From contig NZ_SHLC01000001.1 in assembly GCF_004217495.1 (NCBI RefSeq), positions 496,001-560,000 on the forward strand: a stretch of 64,000 bases of DNA. Reading direction: 5' to 3'. Shown here in pieces: positions 8,226-17,355 of the stretch. The translations under genes and the position numbers were made by a program. The notes under the pieces are model-generated. The model saw nothing but the letters and a program-made list of their open reading frames with translations, did not search any database and was not told where the DNA came from. The stretch comes from Microterricola gilva (GTDB lineage: Bacteria; Actinomycetota; Actinomycetes; Actinomycetales; Microbacteriaceae). How positions within the stretch are numbered: the stretch's first letter is position 1; each line of letters begins with the position of its first letter.

Positions 8226-8951
8226 ATGACGGATGCAGTGCGCTCACCACTCGACAAGAGGAGCGTGGACCGGCTCTACCTGCCCGCCCTGCTGCTTCTC
8301 ACCCTGGCGACGGGCATCGTCGACGCGGTCAGCTACCTCGCGCTCGACCGTGTCTTCACCGGCAACATGACCGGCAACGTGCTCTTCATCGGCTTCGCGC
8401 TCACGGGGGAGGGCGGCATCCCGCTGCTGAACAATCTCATCGCACTGCTCGGCTTCCTGATCGGCGCCTTCCTAGCCGCCCGCATCCTGCGGCGGCGCAG
8501 CCACGACTCGCGGTTGCCGACCGCCAACCTCGTCGTGCTGCTCGGTGGCGCCGTGCTGACCCTCGCACTGGCCGTCTTCTGGATTGCCGTCGGTACCCTC
8601 GACGAGGCCACGATGGTGCCGGTGACCGCGGTGCTCGCGGTCGTGATGGGTGCGCAGGCCGCCAGCGTGCGGGCGACGGGGATCGCCGATGTCAGCACCA
8701 TCGTCGTCACGAGCACCCTCGCCAATCTCGCGATCGACAGCCACCTCGCCGGCGGCACGGGCGACAAATGGCGCCGTCGCGTGCTCGCGGTCGTCGCGAT
8801 GGGCGGAGGCGGGGCGATCGGCGCACTGATCATCCGCGCCACCGACCACGGCGCAGTGCCGCTGTTCGTTGCGGGAGCGGTCATGCTCTGCTGCGTCGCG
8901 CTGCTGCACCTCGCCCGTCGGCGCGAAACCGCGCCGCGCCCCGCGCGGTAG
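8226..8951 (+). CDS. YoaK/DUF1275 family membrane protein
   Basis: A 241-residue integral membrane protein with about six hydrophobic segments. The DUF1275 signature is clear near the N-terminus: ATGIVDAVSYLALDRVFTGN followed by MTGNVLF (about 28-53). A polar loop with RILRRRSHDSR follows the third segment, and the C-terminus is basic. The family is widespread and its function is not established; a transport or envelope role is usually suggested. ATG 8226 has a GCGGAGG ribosome-binding site. It appears monocistronic, with a short GC hairpin after its stop. Confidence 0.85.
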   Translation: MTDAVRSPLDKRSVDRLYLPALLLLTLATGIVDAVSYLALDRVFTGNMTGNVLFIGFALTGEGGIPLLNNLIALLGFLIGAFLAARILRRRSHDSRLPTANLVVLLGGAVLTLALAVFWIAVGTLDEATMVPVTAVLAVVMGAQAASVRATGIADVSTIVVTSTLANLAIDSHLAGGTGDKWRRRVLAVVAMGGGGAIGALIIRATDHGAVPLFVAGAVMLCCVALLHLARRRETAPRPAR

Positions 8952-8954
8952 AAG

Positions 8955-8971
8955 CGGCCGCAGCGCGGCCG
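8955..8971. terminator. Short GC hairpin between convergent genes
   Basis: CGGCCGC and GCGGCCG (8955-8961, 8965-8971) around a three-base loop between the YoaK-like gene and the leftward AbiEi-like gene. No T-run. Confidence 0.4.
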
Positions 8972-8977
8972 ATACGT

Positions 8978-9012
8978 CTGGCGCGGGTGTGACGTTTCTG
9001 CCGCGCGGGAGT
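8978..9012. repeat. Left copy of imperfect direct repeat flanking the AbiEi-like gene
   Basis: Shares with 10191-10223 the pattern CTGGCGCGG, six variable bases, CGTTTCTG, one base, CGCGCG. It carries a six-base inverted repeat (GCGCGG/CCGCGC). Confidence 0.6.
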
Positions 9013-9032
9013 CGGCCCCCACCGTTCCGGCG

Positions 9033-10028
9033 TCAGCTCCGGACCAGTCGTGGTGCGTTCACCGGCACGACCCCGATGCGGGAGAGGCGAGCGGCCAGGC
9101 CGGACGTGCTCATGCCGATCGTGTAATCCCAGCGCGTGAATGCACGGGCCTCGCGGCGGAGCGCGTCTTCGCGGAGCTTCTCGGCGTAGATGACGTCACT
9201 CGGTGTCCGCTCGCCAAGCAGGCGGGGATCGGCGTACTTGCCCCGACCGTCTGACTCACCGATTGCGTCGACATGCGGCCAGTAGAAGTCGCTGTCGTAG
9301 TGCTCGCCGGCGATCACCCAGCGATGCTGGAGCTCAGGTTGTGGCACTCCAAGTCGGGCCATGGTGACGCGGCTGTTCGATTCACTGACCGACTCAGCGC
9401 GGCCGTCACCGAAATCCAGCAGTTCACGCGCACGAGCTGACCGCCGAAATGGCAGCATGCGTTCGAAGGTCTCATCGAGTTCCGCCTTCGTGATCGCCGC
9501 TCGTCCACCGAAACGGGGAACATGCATGGCGGCATCGATGCTCGCCACTGCCGTGAAAACGGACGCGCTGCGCGCCAGATCGACCAGCGTGCGCGCGAGC
9601 CCGGTGAGCACCAATCCGTCGCGCTCGACGATGTCTGCAGCATCGAAATCGGCGGCATGTCGAATCCGATCTGGCGTCGACCGCCCGCCCCTCTCTGGCC
9701 GGATCAGCTGGTGCACGGTCTGCGGCCAGCGTCCGACGACCGGCAGTCCGTGCAGTGCAGCGGCTGAGGCGTGCGAGAGCACAGGGAGCTGCCCACTCGT
9801 GCGCGCAACGCCGAGCACCATGGCCTGATATCGCTCGGTGGCGTCGAGCGCATCCCACGCTGTGCGCCACGCGTAGAGTCCGCGCCGCAGCCTGATGAGC
9901 CTCCCGGCTGCGACCTCGCGAGCCAGCTGACCGCGCACGGCTCCGAGTGCATTGTGCTCGCCCGCGAGGAGGAGCGCCGGCGCGATGCGGACGAGGTCGA
10001 GCGACTGCGCGCTCAATGCGGTCTTCAT
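9033..10028 (-). CDS. AbiEi-type antitoxin-domain protein with PD-(D/E)XK-like C-terminal domain
   Basis: A 331-residue soluble protein. The N-terminus (about 10-55) resembles the winged-helix of AbiEi antitoxins, with REVAAGRLIRLRRGLYAW; the middle (about 70-200) is the AbiEi-like body. The C-terminus (about 205-305) resembles DUF559/Vsr-type nuclease folds: a Glu helix (ESNSR, 216-220), DFYW (Asp247), ESDGRGKY (258-265, with Asp260 and Lys264) and a helix with YAEKLREDALR. Such proteins recur in actinobacteria near phage-defence genes, but no AbiEii nucleotidyltransferase adjoins it. ATG 10028 (MKTALSAQ) is chosen because the upstream extension reads as non-coding. Imperfect direct repeats flank the gene. 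Confidence 0.65.
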   Translation of the reverse strand: MKTALSAQSLDLVRIAPALLLAGEHNALGAVRGQLAREVAAGRLIRLRRGLYAWRTAWDALDATERYQAMVLGVARTSGQLPVLSHASAAALHGLPVVGRWPQTVHQLIRPERGGRSTPDRIRHAADFDAADIVERDGLVLTGLARTLVDLARSASVFTAVASIDAAMHVPRFGGRAAITKAELDETFERMLPFRRSARARELLDFGDGRAESVSESNSRVTMARLGVPQPELQHRWVIAGEHYDSDFYWPHVDAIGESDGRGKYADPRLLGERTPSDVIYAEKLREDALRREARAFTRWDYTIGMSTSGLAARLSRIGVVPVNAPRLVRS

Positions 10029-10190
10029 GTCGCCAGTGTGAGTCGTCGTGCCACCGCCGAGCTCGGTTACCTCGAATCTGTGCAGAGCGATCGGGACTGC
10101 CCAGCCTGTGCACAACAGCAGCGCGCACACTGGTCCAGGACGCAGCGGATCCGGTGCGCTGCAGAAAGTGCAGCTGCGCGCCACGGCGTC

Positions 10191-10223
10191 CTGGCGCGGA
10201 GGTGTCGTTTCTGGCGCGCGAGT
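10191..10223. repeat. Right copy of imperfect direct repeat flanking the AbiEi-like gene
   Basis: Same spaced pattern as 8978-9012 (CTGGCGCGG, six bases, CGTTTCTG, one base, CGCGCG), in the same orientation about 1.2 kb away. Confidence 0.6.
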
Positions 10224-10318
10224 GGCTGTGAACGCCGGGTGAGGGTGGCATGAGCGTGCGCCGCGGATGCCCGGAATCACGGGCGAGGCGGGCGCCACGC
10301 CGGCGCGACACGCCCGGG

Positions 10319-10347
10319 TTGCACTTACCCCGATTCTGTGGCAAACT
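10319..10347 (+). promoter_or_regulatory. Probable S10-operon promoter 1
   Basis: TTGCAC (10319-10324), 17 bases, then CAAACT (10342-10347). The palindromes at 10396-10441 would lie early in the resulting leader RNA. Confidence 0.5.
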
Positions 10348-10580
10348 TGTCCAGTTCAACATTTCTGTCGTTCGTGCTGCGCACGGTGACGGGATCACTG
10401 CCAGGCAGTGCATAGTTCCATCCGCGTCATCACCTGTGATGCGAAGGATCGGGCTAGGCCGCGGGTAGCAGAACACACTTCATCACCACCTTGTGCACGG
10501 AGCCTCGCTCTGTGCTGTGACGGCCTCGGCCTGAGCGGGAAGCGATGTGGGTGGGAATGGCTTCGGCCGCAACCGCCCGA

Positions 10581-10610
10581 TTGACAGATAAATAGTGGTG
10601 CGACTTACGA
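10581..10610 (+). promoter_or_regulatory. Possible S10-operon promoter 2
   Basis: A perfect TTGACA (10581-10586) with TTACGA at 18 bases (10605-10610). The -10 is poor, so this is a secondary candidate. Confidence 0.4.
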
Positions 10611-10676
10611 AGTACTACGACGGCGTCCAATGCAGCCAACCGGATGTAAGACGCCTTGACAGAGAGAGAGTCAGAC

Positions 10677-10985
10677 ATGGCGGGACAGAAGATCCGCATT
10701 CGACTTAAGTCTTACGACCACGAGGTCATCGATACCTCGGCTCGCAAGATCGTTGACACGGTCACCCGTGCTGGTGCCACCGTTGTTGGCCCGGTACCGC
10801 TTCCGACCGAGAAGAACGTGGTGTGTGTCATCCGTTCTCCTCACAAGTACAAGGACAGCCGGGAGCACTTTGAAATGCGCACCCACAAGCGTCTGATCGA
10901 CATCATCGACCCGACGCCCAAGGCTGTCGACTCGCTTATGCGTCTCGACCTGCCGGCAGACGTCAACATCGAGATCAAGCTCTAA
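10677..10985 (+). CDS. rpsJ: 30S ribosomal protein S10
   Basis: The 102-residue S10 binds in the 30S head; in other bacteria it also partners NusB in antitermination. Start [19 protein letters not shown], the [28 protein letters not shown] loop and the end [10 protein letters not shown] are all canonical. ATG 10677 gives the standard length; the in-frame ATG 21 bases upstream would add an unusual MTERESD stretch. A GAGAGAG purine tract precedes the start. First gene of the S10 operon, behind a long leader. Confidence 0.97.
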   Translation: MAGQKIRIRLKSYDHEVIDTSARKIVDTVTRAGATVVGPVPLPTEKNVVCVIRSPHKYKDSREHFEMRTHKRLIDIIDPTPKAVDSLMRLDLPADVNIEIKL

Positions 10986-10995
10986 GGGGGCCGGG

Positions 10996-11655
10996 ATGTC
11001 TTACGCAGATACGAAGACCTCCAAGGGACTGCTCGGCACGAAGCTCGGCATGACCCAGGTCTGGGACGAGAACAACAAGCTCGTTCCCGTTACCGTCATC
11101 GAAATCGCACCGAACGTGGTCACCCAGGTTCGCAACGTCGAGACCGACGGCTACCTCGCCGTCCAGATCGCGTCCGGTCAGATCGATCCCCGCAAGGTGA
11201 ACAAGCCTGCCGCGGGTCACTTCGAGAAGGCTGGCGTCACCCCCCGCCGTCACGTCACCGAGGTCCGCACCGCGGATGCCGCTGACTACAGCGCGGGCCA
11301 GGAGCTCACCGTCGAGGGCGTCTTCGAGGCCGGCCAGCTGGTCGACGTCGTCGGTACCTCGAAGGGTAAGGGCTTCGCCGGTGTCATGAAGCGTCACAAC
11401 TTCAAGGGTGTCTCCGCTTCGCACGGTGCCCACCGCAACCACCGCAAGCCCGGTTCCATCGGTGCTTCGTCGACCCCGAGCCGTGTCTTCAAGGGCATGC
11501 GCATGGCCGGTCGTATGGGTGGAGAGCGCGTGACCGTGCTCAACCTCAAGGTGCACTCGGTTGACGCCGAGAAGGGCCTCCTGCTGGTCAAGGGTGCCGT
11601 TCCCGGTGCTCGCGGCCGTCTCGTTTTCGTTCGCAACGCAGTGAAGGGGGCGTAA
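10996..11655 (+). CDS. rplC: 50S ribosomal protein L3
   Basis: A 219-residue large-subunit assembly protein that reaches towards the peptidyl-transferase centre. Recognised from [15 protein letters not shown] near the N-terminus, [16 protein letters not shown], and the conserved loop around [24 protein letters not shown], where bacteria usually carry the methylated Gln or a variant of it. It starts ten bases after rpsJ behind AAGGGGG, and rplD follows after four bases, so the genes are co-transcribed and probably coupled. Confidence 0.97.
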   Translation: MSYADTKTSKGLLGTKLGMTQVWDENNKLVPVTVIEIAPNVVTQVRNVETDGYLAVQIASGQIDPRKVNKPAAGHFEKAGVTPRRHVTEVRTADAADYSAGQELTVEGVFEAGQLVDVVGTSKGKGFAGVMKRHNFKGVSASHGAHRNHRKPGSIGASSTPSRVFKGMRMAGRMGGERVTVLNLKVHSVDAEKGLLLVKGAVPGARGRLVFVRNAVKGA

Positions 11656-11659
11656 CCAG

Positions 11660-12319
11660 ATGGCTACAGCTACCAACACCATCGACGTTCTCGACGTGAA
11701 GGGCAAGAAGGCAGGCTCGATTGAGCTTCCCGCCGAGCTCTTCGACGTTCCGACGAACGTTCCGCTCATCCACCAGGTCGTTGTCGCGCAGCTCGCTGCC
11801 GCACGCCAGGGCACGCACAAGACCAAGGGTCGCGGCGAGGTTTCTGGTGCAGGCCGCAAGCCGTTCAAGCAGAAGGGAACCGGTCGCGCTCGTCAGGGCT
11901 CGATCCGTGCACCTCACATGACCGGTGGTGGCATCGTCCACGGCCCGACGCCTCGCAACTACGAGCAGCGCACCCCCAAGAAGATGATTGCCGCTGCTCT
12001 GCTCGGCTCGCTCTCGGACCGCGCTCGTGGAAGCCGCGTGCACGCTGTCGAGACTCTCGTCCTCGGCGAGACCCCGAACACGCAGGCCGCTCTGGCGTAC
12101 CTCTCGACCATCTCGACCTCGAAGCACGTTCTCATCGTGCTCGAGCGCGGTGACGAGCAGAGCGCCAAGGCTGTGCGCAACATCCCGTCCGTGCACGTGC
12201 TGCCGGCCGACCAGCTGAACGCCTACGACGTGCTCGTCTCTGACGACATCGTCTTCACCAAGGCTGCACTCGAGGCGTTCATCGCTTCGAAGAGCAAGAA
12301 GGAAGAGGTCTCCGCATGA
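11660..12319 (+). CDS. rplD: 50S ribosomal protein L4
   Basis: A 219-residue L4, whose extended loop lines the exit tunnel. The tunnel loop is recognisable from [19 protein letters not shown] onward (about 50-80) with [14 protein letters not shown], and the globular part ends KKEEVSA. In enterobacteria L4 represses its own operon through the S10 leader; a long structured leader also exists here, but no matching structure can be demonstrated by eye. The stop overlaps rplW by four bases (ATGA). Confidence 0.97.
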   Translation: MATATNTIDVLDVKGKKAGSIELPAELFDVPTNVPLIHQVVVAQLAAARQGTHKTKGRGEVSGAGRKPFKQKGTGRARQGSIRAPHMTGGGIVHGPTPRNYEQRTPKKMIAAALLGSLSDRARGSRVHAVETLVLGETPNTQAALAYLSTISTSKHVLIVLERGDEQSAKAVRNIPSVHVLPADQLNAYDVLVSDDIVFTKAALEAFIASKSKKEEVSA

Positions 12320-12618
12320 GCGCCACTCAGAACAAGGACCCTCGCGACATCATCATCGCTCCGGTCGTTTCCGAGAAGAGCTACGGCCTGATCGACCAGG
12401 GCAAGTACACCTTTGTCGTCGACCCGCGCTCGAACAAGACCGAGATCAAGCTCGCCATCGAGAAGATCTTCAACGTCGAGGTCGCGTCCATCAACACCCT
12501 GAACCGTCAGGGCAAGACCCGCCGCACCAAGTTCGGCATGGGCAAGCGCAAGGACACCAAGCGTGCCATTGTCACGCTCAAGTCCGGTTCCATCGACATC
12601 TTCACGGCTGTCGGCTAG
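12316..12618 (+). CDS. rplW: 50S ribosomal protein L23
   Basis: The 100-residue L23 sits at the tunnel exit and docks trigger factor and SRP. Motifs: [37 protein letters not shown] and [29 protein letters not shown]. It overlaps the rplD stop by four bases, and rplB follows 17 bases later behind AGAGGAAAA. Standard length, no oddities. Confidence 0.97.
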   Translation: MSATQNKDPRDIIIAPVVSEKSYGLIDQGKYTFVVDPRSNKTEIKLAIEKIFNVEVASINTLNRQGKTRRTKFGMGKRKDTKRAIVTLKSGSIDIFTAVG

Positions 12619-12634
12619 GGAGCAGAGGAAAAAC

Positions 12635-13474
12635 ATGGCTATTCGTAAGTACAAGCCCACGACCCCGGGTCGTCGCGGATCTTCTGTTGCGGACTTCGCA
12701 GAGATCACCCGCTCGACCCCCGAGAAGTCGCTGCTGCGCCCGCTGCCCAAGACCGGTGGCCGTAACAACCAGGGACGCATCACGACCCGTCACATCGGTG
12801 GTGGCCACAAGCGCCAGTACCGTGTCATCGACTTCCGTCGCAATGACAAGGACGGCATCAACGCGAAGGTCGCTCACATCGAGTACGACCCCAACCGCAC
12901 TGCACGTATTGCTCTCCTGCACTACGTCGACGGCACCAAGCGCTACATCATTGCGCCGAACAAGCTGTCGCAGGGTGACATTGTCGAGTCGGGTCCCGGC
13001 GCTGACATCAAGCCCGGCAACAACCTGCCGCTGAAGAACATCCCCACCGGTACCGTGATTCACGCTATCGAGCTCCGCCCCGGTGGCGGCGCCAAGATGG
13101 CCCGCTCGGCCGGTGCATCGGTTCGTCTCGTCGCCAAGGACGGCCCCTACGCGCAGCTTCGTCTGCCGTCGGGCGAAATCCGCAACGTCGACGCACGCTG
13201 CCGCGCCACGATCGGCGAGGTCGGCAACGCCGAGCAGTCGAACATCAACTGGGGTAAGGCCGGCCGCATGCGCTGGAAGGGCGTTCGCCCGACCGTGCGT
13301 GGTGTCGCCATGAACCCGGTTGACCACCCGCACGGTGGTGGTGAGGGTAAGACCTCCGGTGGACGTCACCCGGTCAGCCCCTGGGGTCAGAAGGAAGGCC
13401 GTACGCGTAAGCGCAACCTTCCCAGCGACCAGCTCATTGTTCGTCGACGCAACGTCGGCAAGAAGCGTAAGTAG
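12635..13474 (+). CDS. rplB: 50S ribosomal protein L2
   Basis: The 279-residue L2 organises the peptidyl-transferase region and inter-subunit bridges. The start is [17 protein letters not shown], and the C-terminal loop [21 protein letters not shown] contains the conserved His of the DHPHGGG motif near residue 230. ATG 12635 is chosen over an in-frame start 72 bases upstream because it has AGAGGAAAA in front and gives the standard length. Part of the S10 operon. Confidence 0.97.
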   Translation: MAIRKYKPTTPGRRGSSVADFAEITRSTPEKSLLRPLPKTGGRNNQGRITTRHIGGGHKRQYRVIDFRRNDKDGINAKVAHIEYDPNRTARIALLHYVDGTKRYIIAPNKLSQGDIVESGPGADIKPGNNLPLKNIPTGTVIHAIELRPGGGAKMARSAGASVRLVAKDGPYAQLRLPSGEIRNVDARCRATIGEVGNAEQSNINWGKAGRMRWKGVRPTVRGVAMNPVDHPHGGGEGKTSGGRHPVSPWGQKEGRTRKRNLPSDQLIVRRRNVGKKRK

Positions 13475-13486
13475 GAGTTGTAGAAG

Positions 13487-13768
13487 ATGCCACGCAGTCT
13501 TAAGAAGGGCCCCTTCGTTGATGACCACCTGCTCCGCAAGGTGATCACGGCGAACGAAGCCAACAACAAGAACGTGATCAAGACCTGGTCGCGCCGCTCG
13601 ATGATCATCCCCGCAATGCTGGGACACACCATCGCAGTGCACGACGGTCGCAAGCACATTCCGGTGTTCGTCACCGAAACCATGGTCGGGCACAAGCTCG
13701 GCGAGTTCGCGCCCACCCGCACCTTCCGTGGTCACGTGAAGGACGACAAGAAGGGCCGTCGCCGCTAA
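13487..13768 (+). CDS. rpsS: 30S ribosomal protein S19
   Basis: The 93-residue S19 lies in the 30S head beside S13. The start [16 protein letters not shown], the [22 protein letters not shown] segment and [20 protein letters not shown] at the end are canonical. It starts 12 bases after rplB, with a GAGTTGTAGAAG stretch in front, and is followed by rplV with a GGAGGAGAAG site. Standard length. Confidence 0.97.
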   Translation: MPRSLKKGPFVDDHLLRKVITANEANNKNVIKTWSRRSMIIPAMLGHTIAVHDGRKHIPVFVTETMVGHKLGEFAPTRTFRGHVKDDKKGRRR

Positions 13769-13794
13769 CGCGGTGACGTGAAGGAGGAGAAGAA

Positions 13795-14160
13795 ATGGTG
13801 GAGTCGATCGCACGCGTGCGACACATCCGCGTCACCCCCCAGAAGGCTCGTCGCGTTGTCAACCTGATCCGCGGCAAGCAGGCACAGGAAGCTCTGGCAA
13901 TCCTGAAGTTCGCACCTCAGGGTGCGAGCGAGCCCGTGTACAAGCTGGTTGCCTCGGCAATCGCTAACGCGCGAGTCAAGGCAGACGCATCGAACACTTT
14001 CCTGGACGAGCAGGACCTGTACATCTCGCAGGCATTCGTTGATGAGGGTGCAACCCTCAAGCGTTTCCAGCCGCGTGCACAGGGCCGCGCATTCCAGATT
14101 CTGAAGCGCACCAGCCACATCACTGTTGTGCTCACCACTCCTGAGGAGGGCACGAAGTAA
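13795..14160 (+). CDS. rplV: 50S ribosomal protein L22
   Basis: The 121-residue L22 contributes a beta-hairpin to the exit tunnel. Motifs: [23 protein letters not shown] at the N-terminus and the tunnel hairpin [31 protein letters not shown]. The ribosome-binding site is GGAGGAG. The stop shares a base with the rpsC ATG (TAATG), so the pair is translationally coupled. Confidence 0.97.
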   Translation: MVESIARVRHIRVTPQKARRVVNLIRGKQAQEALAILKFAPQGASEPVYKLVASAIANARVKADASNTFLDEQDLYISQAFVDEGATLKRFQPRAQGRAFQILKRTSHITVVLTTPEEGTK

Positions 14161-14915
14161 TGGGTCAGAAAGTAAACCCGTATGGCTTCCGTCTGGGAAT
14201 CACCACCGACCACGTGTCGCGTTGGTTCTCCGACAGCACGAAGCCGGGTCAGCGCTACCGCGACTTCGTTGCGGAAGACGTCAAGATCCGTCGCCTGTTG
14301 AGCACCACGCTCGACCGTGCCGGCGTATCGCGCATCGAGATCGAGCGCACCCGTGACCGTGTCCGCGTTGACATTCACACCGCCCGTCCGGGCATCGTGA
14401 TCGGTCGTCGTGGTGCAGAGGCCGAGCGCATCCGTGCCGACCTCGAGAAGCTCACGAAGAAGCAGATCCAGCTGAACATCCTCGAGGTCAAGAACCCCGA
14501 GGCCGACGCTCAGCTCGTCGCTCAGGGCATTGCCGAGCAGCTCTCCGCACGTGTGGCCTTCCGCCGCGCAATGCGTAAGGGCCTGCAGGGCGCCCAGCGC
14601 ACCCCCGCAGTCAAGGGTGTTCGTATCCAGGTCTCCGGCCGCCTCGGCGGCGCCGAGATGAGCCGTTCGGAGTTCTACCGCGAAGGCCGTGTGCCGCTGC
14701 ACACCCTCCGCGCGAACATCGACTACGGCTTCTACGAGGCCAAGACCACCTTCGGCCGCATTGGCGTGAAGGTCTGGATCTACAAGGGCGACATCACCAA
14801 CAAGGAACTCGCTCGCGAGCAGGCGAACCAGAAGTCGTCGCGCCCCGAGCGTAGCGACCGTCCCCGTCGTGCCCCGCGCGCCGAGGCACCGGTTGCAGCA
14901 GGAGTTGAGGCATAA
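14160..14915 (+). CDS. rpsC: 30S ribosomal protein S3
   Basis: A 251-residue S3 of the mRNA entry channel and helicase site. It has [15 protein letters not shown] at the start, a KH domain around [22 protein letters not shown] (about 79-100), and the C-terminal domain with [26 protein letters not shown]. The last 35 residues form an Arg/Pro/Ala-rich low-complexity tail, common in actinobacterial S3. Coupled to rplV; rplP starts two bases after its stop. Confidence 0.97.
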   Translation: MGQKVNPYGFRLGITTDHVSRWFSDSTKPGQRYRDFVAEDVKIRRLLSTTLDRAGVSRIEIERTRDRVRVDIHTARPGIVIGRRGAEAERIRADLEKLTKKQIQLNILEVKNPEADAQLVAQGIAEQLSARVAFRRAMRKGLQGAQRTPAVKGVRIQVSGRLGGAEMSRSEFYREGRVPLHTLRANIDYGFYEAKTTFGRIGVKVWIYKGDITNKELAREQANQKSSRPERSDRPRRAPRAEAPVAAGVEA

Positions 14916-14917
14916 CC

Positions 14918-15337
14918 ATGTTGATTCCACGTAAAGTCAAGCACCGTAAGCAGCACCACCCCGGTCGTAGCGGCCAGGCAACTGGTGGTACCAAGGTCAC
15001 CTTCGGTGAGTTCGGTATCCAGGCCCTGACCCCCGCTTATGTGACCAACCGTCAGATCGAGTCCGCTCGTATCGCCATGACGCGTCACATCAAGCGTGGC
15101 GGAAAGGTGTGGATCAACATCTACCCTGACCGTCCGCTGACCAAGAAGCCTGCCGAAACCCGCATGGGTTCCGGTAAGGGTTCCGTCGAGTGGTGGGTAG
15201 CAAACGTCAAGCCGGGTCGCGTGCTCTTCGAGGTTGCCGGTGTCCCCGAGACGCTGGCCCGCGAGGCACTTACCCGTGCAATCCACAAGCTGCCCCTCAA
15301 GGCACGAATCATCAAGCGCGAAGAGGGTGACGCATAA
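14918..15337 (+). CDS. rplP: 50S ribosomal protein L16
   Basis: The 139-residue L16 shapes the A-site tRNA cleft of the 50S subunit. Start [17 protein letters not shown], the Arg-rich segment after [22 protein letters not shown] and the [24 protein letters not shown] motif are canonical. It begins two bases after rpsC and shares its stop base with the rpmC ATG (TAATG). No unusual features. Confidence 0.97.
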   Translation: MLIPRKVKHRKQHHPGRSGQATGGTKVTFGEFGIQALTPAYVTNRQIESARIAMTRHIKRGGKVWINIYPDRPLTKKPAETRMGSGKGSVEWWVANVKPGRVLFEVAGVPETLAREALTRAIHKLPLKARIIKREEGDA

Positions 15338-15657
15338 TGGCGATCGGTACCAAGGAGCTCGCAGCCGTCGAGCTCGACACATTTGAAGACGAGCGTCTCG
15401 TCGACGAGCTGAAGAAGGCCAAGGAGGAGCTGTTCAACCTGCGCTTCCAGTCGGCCACCGGTCAGCTCGAGAGCCACGGCCGCCTGCGTGCGGTCAAGCG
15501 CGACATCGCTCGTATCTACACGGTTCTCCGTGAGCGCGAGCTGGGCATTCGTGCCACGCCCGCACCGGTCGAGGTTCCCGCCAAGGCTGAGAAGAAGACG
15601 AAGGCCAAGAAGGACGCCGCTGAGGCTCCTTCGGCTGAAGAGACGAAGGAGGCCTAG
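15337..15657 (+). CDS. rpmC: 50S ribosomal protein L29, with C-terminal extension
   Basis: L29 of the tunnel-exit rim. The core helical hairpin (about 18-70) is clear: [21 protein letters not shown], then [25 protein letters not shown]. At 106 residues it is about 40 longer than minimal L29. The excess is an Ala/Lys/Glu-rich C-terminal tail (about 77-106) of low complexity, similar in character to tails on L15, L17 and S9 here. Coupled to rplP; rpsQ follows after two bases. Confidence 0.95.
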   Translation: MAIGTKELAAVELDTFEDERLVDELKKAKEELFNLRFQSATGQLESHGRLRAVKRDIARIYTVLRERELGIRATPAPVEVPAKAEKKTKAKKDAAEAPSAEETKEA

Positions 15658-15659
15658 TC

Positions 15660-15965
15660 ATGGCTGAGACCAAGAAGGCTGCTGCAGCCGAGGTCGCCGA
15701 GACGGCTGAACTCGTCCGCGGCTACCGCAAGACCCGTCGTGGCTACGTCACCAGCGACAAGATGGAAAAGACCATCGTCGTTGAGGTCGAGGACCGCGTG
15801 AAGCACCCTCTGTACGGCAAGGTCATCCGTCGTACCTCCAAGGTGAAGGCTCACGACGAGCTCAACGCCGCAGGCATCGGCGACCTCGTTGTCATCAGCG
15901 AGACCCGCCCCCTCAGCGCTTCCAAGCGCTGGCGCCTGGTCGAGATCCTCGAGAAGGCCAAGTAA
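15660..15965 (+). CDS. rpsQ: 30S ribosomal protein S17
   Basis: The 101-residue S17 binds 16S rRNA in the lower body. Motifs: [34 protein letters not shown] and [35 protein letters not shown]. The first 15 residues are an Ala/Glu-rich extension missing in the shortest S17 proteins. Last gene of the S10 group; rplN of the spc group follows after 33 bases without a visible terminator, so transcription probably continues. Confidence 0.96.
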   Translation: MAETKKAAAAEVAETAELVRGYRKTRRGYVTSDKMEKTIVVEVEDRVKHPLYGKVIRRTSKVKAHDELNAAGIGDLVVISETRPLSASKRWRLVEILEKAK

Positions 15966-15998
15966 GCCCCCGGGCTTGCTTCGTAGAAGGAGTTAGAA

Positions 15999-16367
15999 GT
16001 GCTTCAGCAAGAATCACGGCTCAAGGTCGCCGACAACACCGGCGCCAAAGAGCTGCTCACCATTCGCGTTCTCGGCGGCTCCGGCCGTCGTTACGCCGGC
16101 ATCGGTGACGTCATCGTCGCCACCGTCAAGGACGCAATTCCTGGCGGCAACGTCAAGAAGGGCGACGTCGTCAAGGCTGTCGTCGTTCGCGTCAAGAAGC
16201 AGACCCGTCGTCCCGACGGTTCGTACATCAAGTTCGATGAGAACGCCGCTGTGATCCTGAAGAACGACGGTGACCCCCGCGGTACCCGTATCTTCGGACC
16301 GGTCGGCCGTGAACTTCGTGACAAGAAGTTCATGAAGATCATCTCGCTGGCACCGGAGGTTATCTAA
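15999..16367 (+). CDS. rplN: 50S ribosomal protein L14
   Basis: The 122-residue L14 lies at the subunit interface. Begins with GTG and [26 protein letters not shown], with [23 protein letters not shown] and the final [15 protein letters not shown] 15999 has AAGGAG eight bases upstream. First gene of the spc segment. Length and sequence are standard. Confidence 0.97.
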   Translation: MLQQESRLKVADNTGAKELLTIRVLGGSGRRYAGIGDVIVATVKDAIPGGNVKKGDVVKAVVVRVKKQTRRPDGSYIKFDENAAVILKNDGDPRGTRIFGPVGRELRDKKFMKIISLAPEVI

Positions 16368-16370
16368 ATC

Positions 16371-16730
16371 ATGGCGAACATCAAGAAGGGTGACCTGGTT
16401 CAGGTCATCACCGGCCGTCGTCAGGAAAAGGGCGGCGACCGCGGCAAGCAGGGCAAGGTCCTTCAGGTTCTCGTTGAGAAGAACCGCGTGATCGTGGAGG
16501 GTGTCAACTTTGCCACCAAGCACGTTCGCGTCGGCCAGACTCAGGGCGGCACCAAGACCGGCGGCATCGAGCAGCACGAGGCACCGATTCACGTGTCGAA
16601 CGTCGCTTTGGTTGACCCGGAGACCAAGAAGCCCACGCGTGTTGGCTTCCGCAACGAAGAGGTAACGAAGGACGGCGTCACCAAGACGGTCCGCGTTCGT
16701 TACGCAAAGAAGTCAGGTAAGGACCTCTAA
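16371..16730 (+). CDS. rplX: 50S ribosomal protein L24
   Basis: A 119-residue assembly-initiator protein of the 50S subunit. The KOW-type N-terminus [30 protein letters not shown] is clear, followed by [15 protein letters not shown] and the C-terminal KPTRVGF segment. A GGAGG lies about 11 bases before ATG 16371. Its stop shares a base with rplE ATG (TAATG), indicating coupling. Confidence 0.97.
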   Translation: MANIKKGDLVQVITGRRQEKGGDRGKQGKVLQVLVEKNRVIVEGVNFATKHVRVGQTQGGTKTGGIEQHEAPIHVSNVALVDPETKKPTRVGFRNEEVTKDGVTKTVRVRYAKKSGKDL

Positions 16731-17308
16731 TGACTGACATCGCTACTGGCAAAATCCAGCCGCGTCTCAAGGCGAAGTACCAGGGTGAACTCTCTGCACA
16801 GCTGAAGGCCGACCTCGGCCTGACGAACGTGCACCAGATTCCGGGTCTCGTCAAGATCGTTGTGAACATGGGTGTCGGTGAGGCGGCCCGCGATGGCAAG
16901 ATCATCGACGGCGCTGTTGCAGACCTGACCAAGATCACCGGTCAGAAGCCGCAGGTCACCAAGGCTCGCAAGTCGATTGCTCAGTTCAAGCTGCGCGAGG
17001 GTCAGCCCATCGGCGCCCACGTCACGCTCCGTGGCGACCGTATGTGGGAGTTCCTCGACCGCACGCTTTCGCTGGCTCTGCCCCGCATCCGCGACTTCCG
17101 CGGCCTGTCGGACAAGCAGTTCGATGGCAATGGCAACTACACCTTCGGTCTGACCGAGCAGGTTATGTTCCACGAGATCGACCAGGACAAGATCGACCGC
17201 GTTCGCGGCATGGACATCACTGTTGTGACGACTGCCAAGAACGACGAACAGGGTCGCGCGCTGCTCAAGGCGCTCGGCTTCCCGTTCAAGACGGCCGAAA
17301 ACTCCTAG
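16730..17308 (+). CDS. rplE: 50S ribosomal protein L5
   Basis: A 192-residue 5S-rRNA-binding protein at the central protuberance. Motifs: [20 protein letters not shown], the [22 protein letters not shown] segment, [10 protein letters not shown] and the [25 protein letters not shown] end. Coupled to rplX. In most actinobacteria the Zn-type rpsN follows rplE directly; here the next 139 bases contain only a large hairpin, and rpsH comes next. Confidence 0.97.
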   Translation: MTDIATGKIQPRLKAKYQGELSAQLKADLGLTNVHQIPGLVKIVVNMGVGEAARDGKIIDGAVADLTKITGQKPQVTKARKSIAQFKLREGQPIGAHVTLRGDRMWEFLDRTLSLALPRIRDFRGLSDKQFDGNGNYTFGLTEQVMFHEIDQDKIDRVRGMDITVVTTAKNDEQGRALLKALGFPFKTAENS

Positions 17309-17315
17309 TAGTATC

Positions 17316-17355
17316 AATCGGTTGGCTCGTTGCGCTTGCAGCGGGCCAACCGATT
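17316..17355 (+). other. 18-bp hairpin at the usual rpsN position
   Basis: 17316-17333 pairs with 17338-17355 around a GCTT loop; the outer 11 bp (AATCGGTTGGC/GCCAACCGATT) are perfect and the inner part has G-U pairs. No T-run follows, so it may be an attenuator, a processing site or a deletion scar rather than a full terminator. Confidence 0.75.

Larger units (their letters stand above)
10029..10676. other. Long intergenic region: S10-operon leader
   Basis: A 648-base gap between the leftward AbiEi-like gene and rpsJ. It holds the right-hand flanking repeat (10191-10223), a probable main promoter (10319-10347), a second promoter candidate (10581-10610), and two near-perfect palindromes: CACTGCC-A-GGCAGTG (10396-10410) and CATCAC-CT-GTGATG (10428-10441). 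From the first promoter the leader would exceed 300 bases. Short open frames here lack ribosome-binding sites and a convincing codon bias. Confidence 0.6.

Noticed and set aside
8952..10676. Genomic island or transposon around the AbiEi-like gene
   Set aside because: No transposase, integrase, tRNA or terminal inverted repeats; only the short imperfect direct repeats are visible, reported as a finding.
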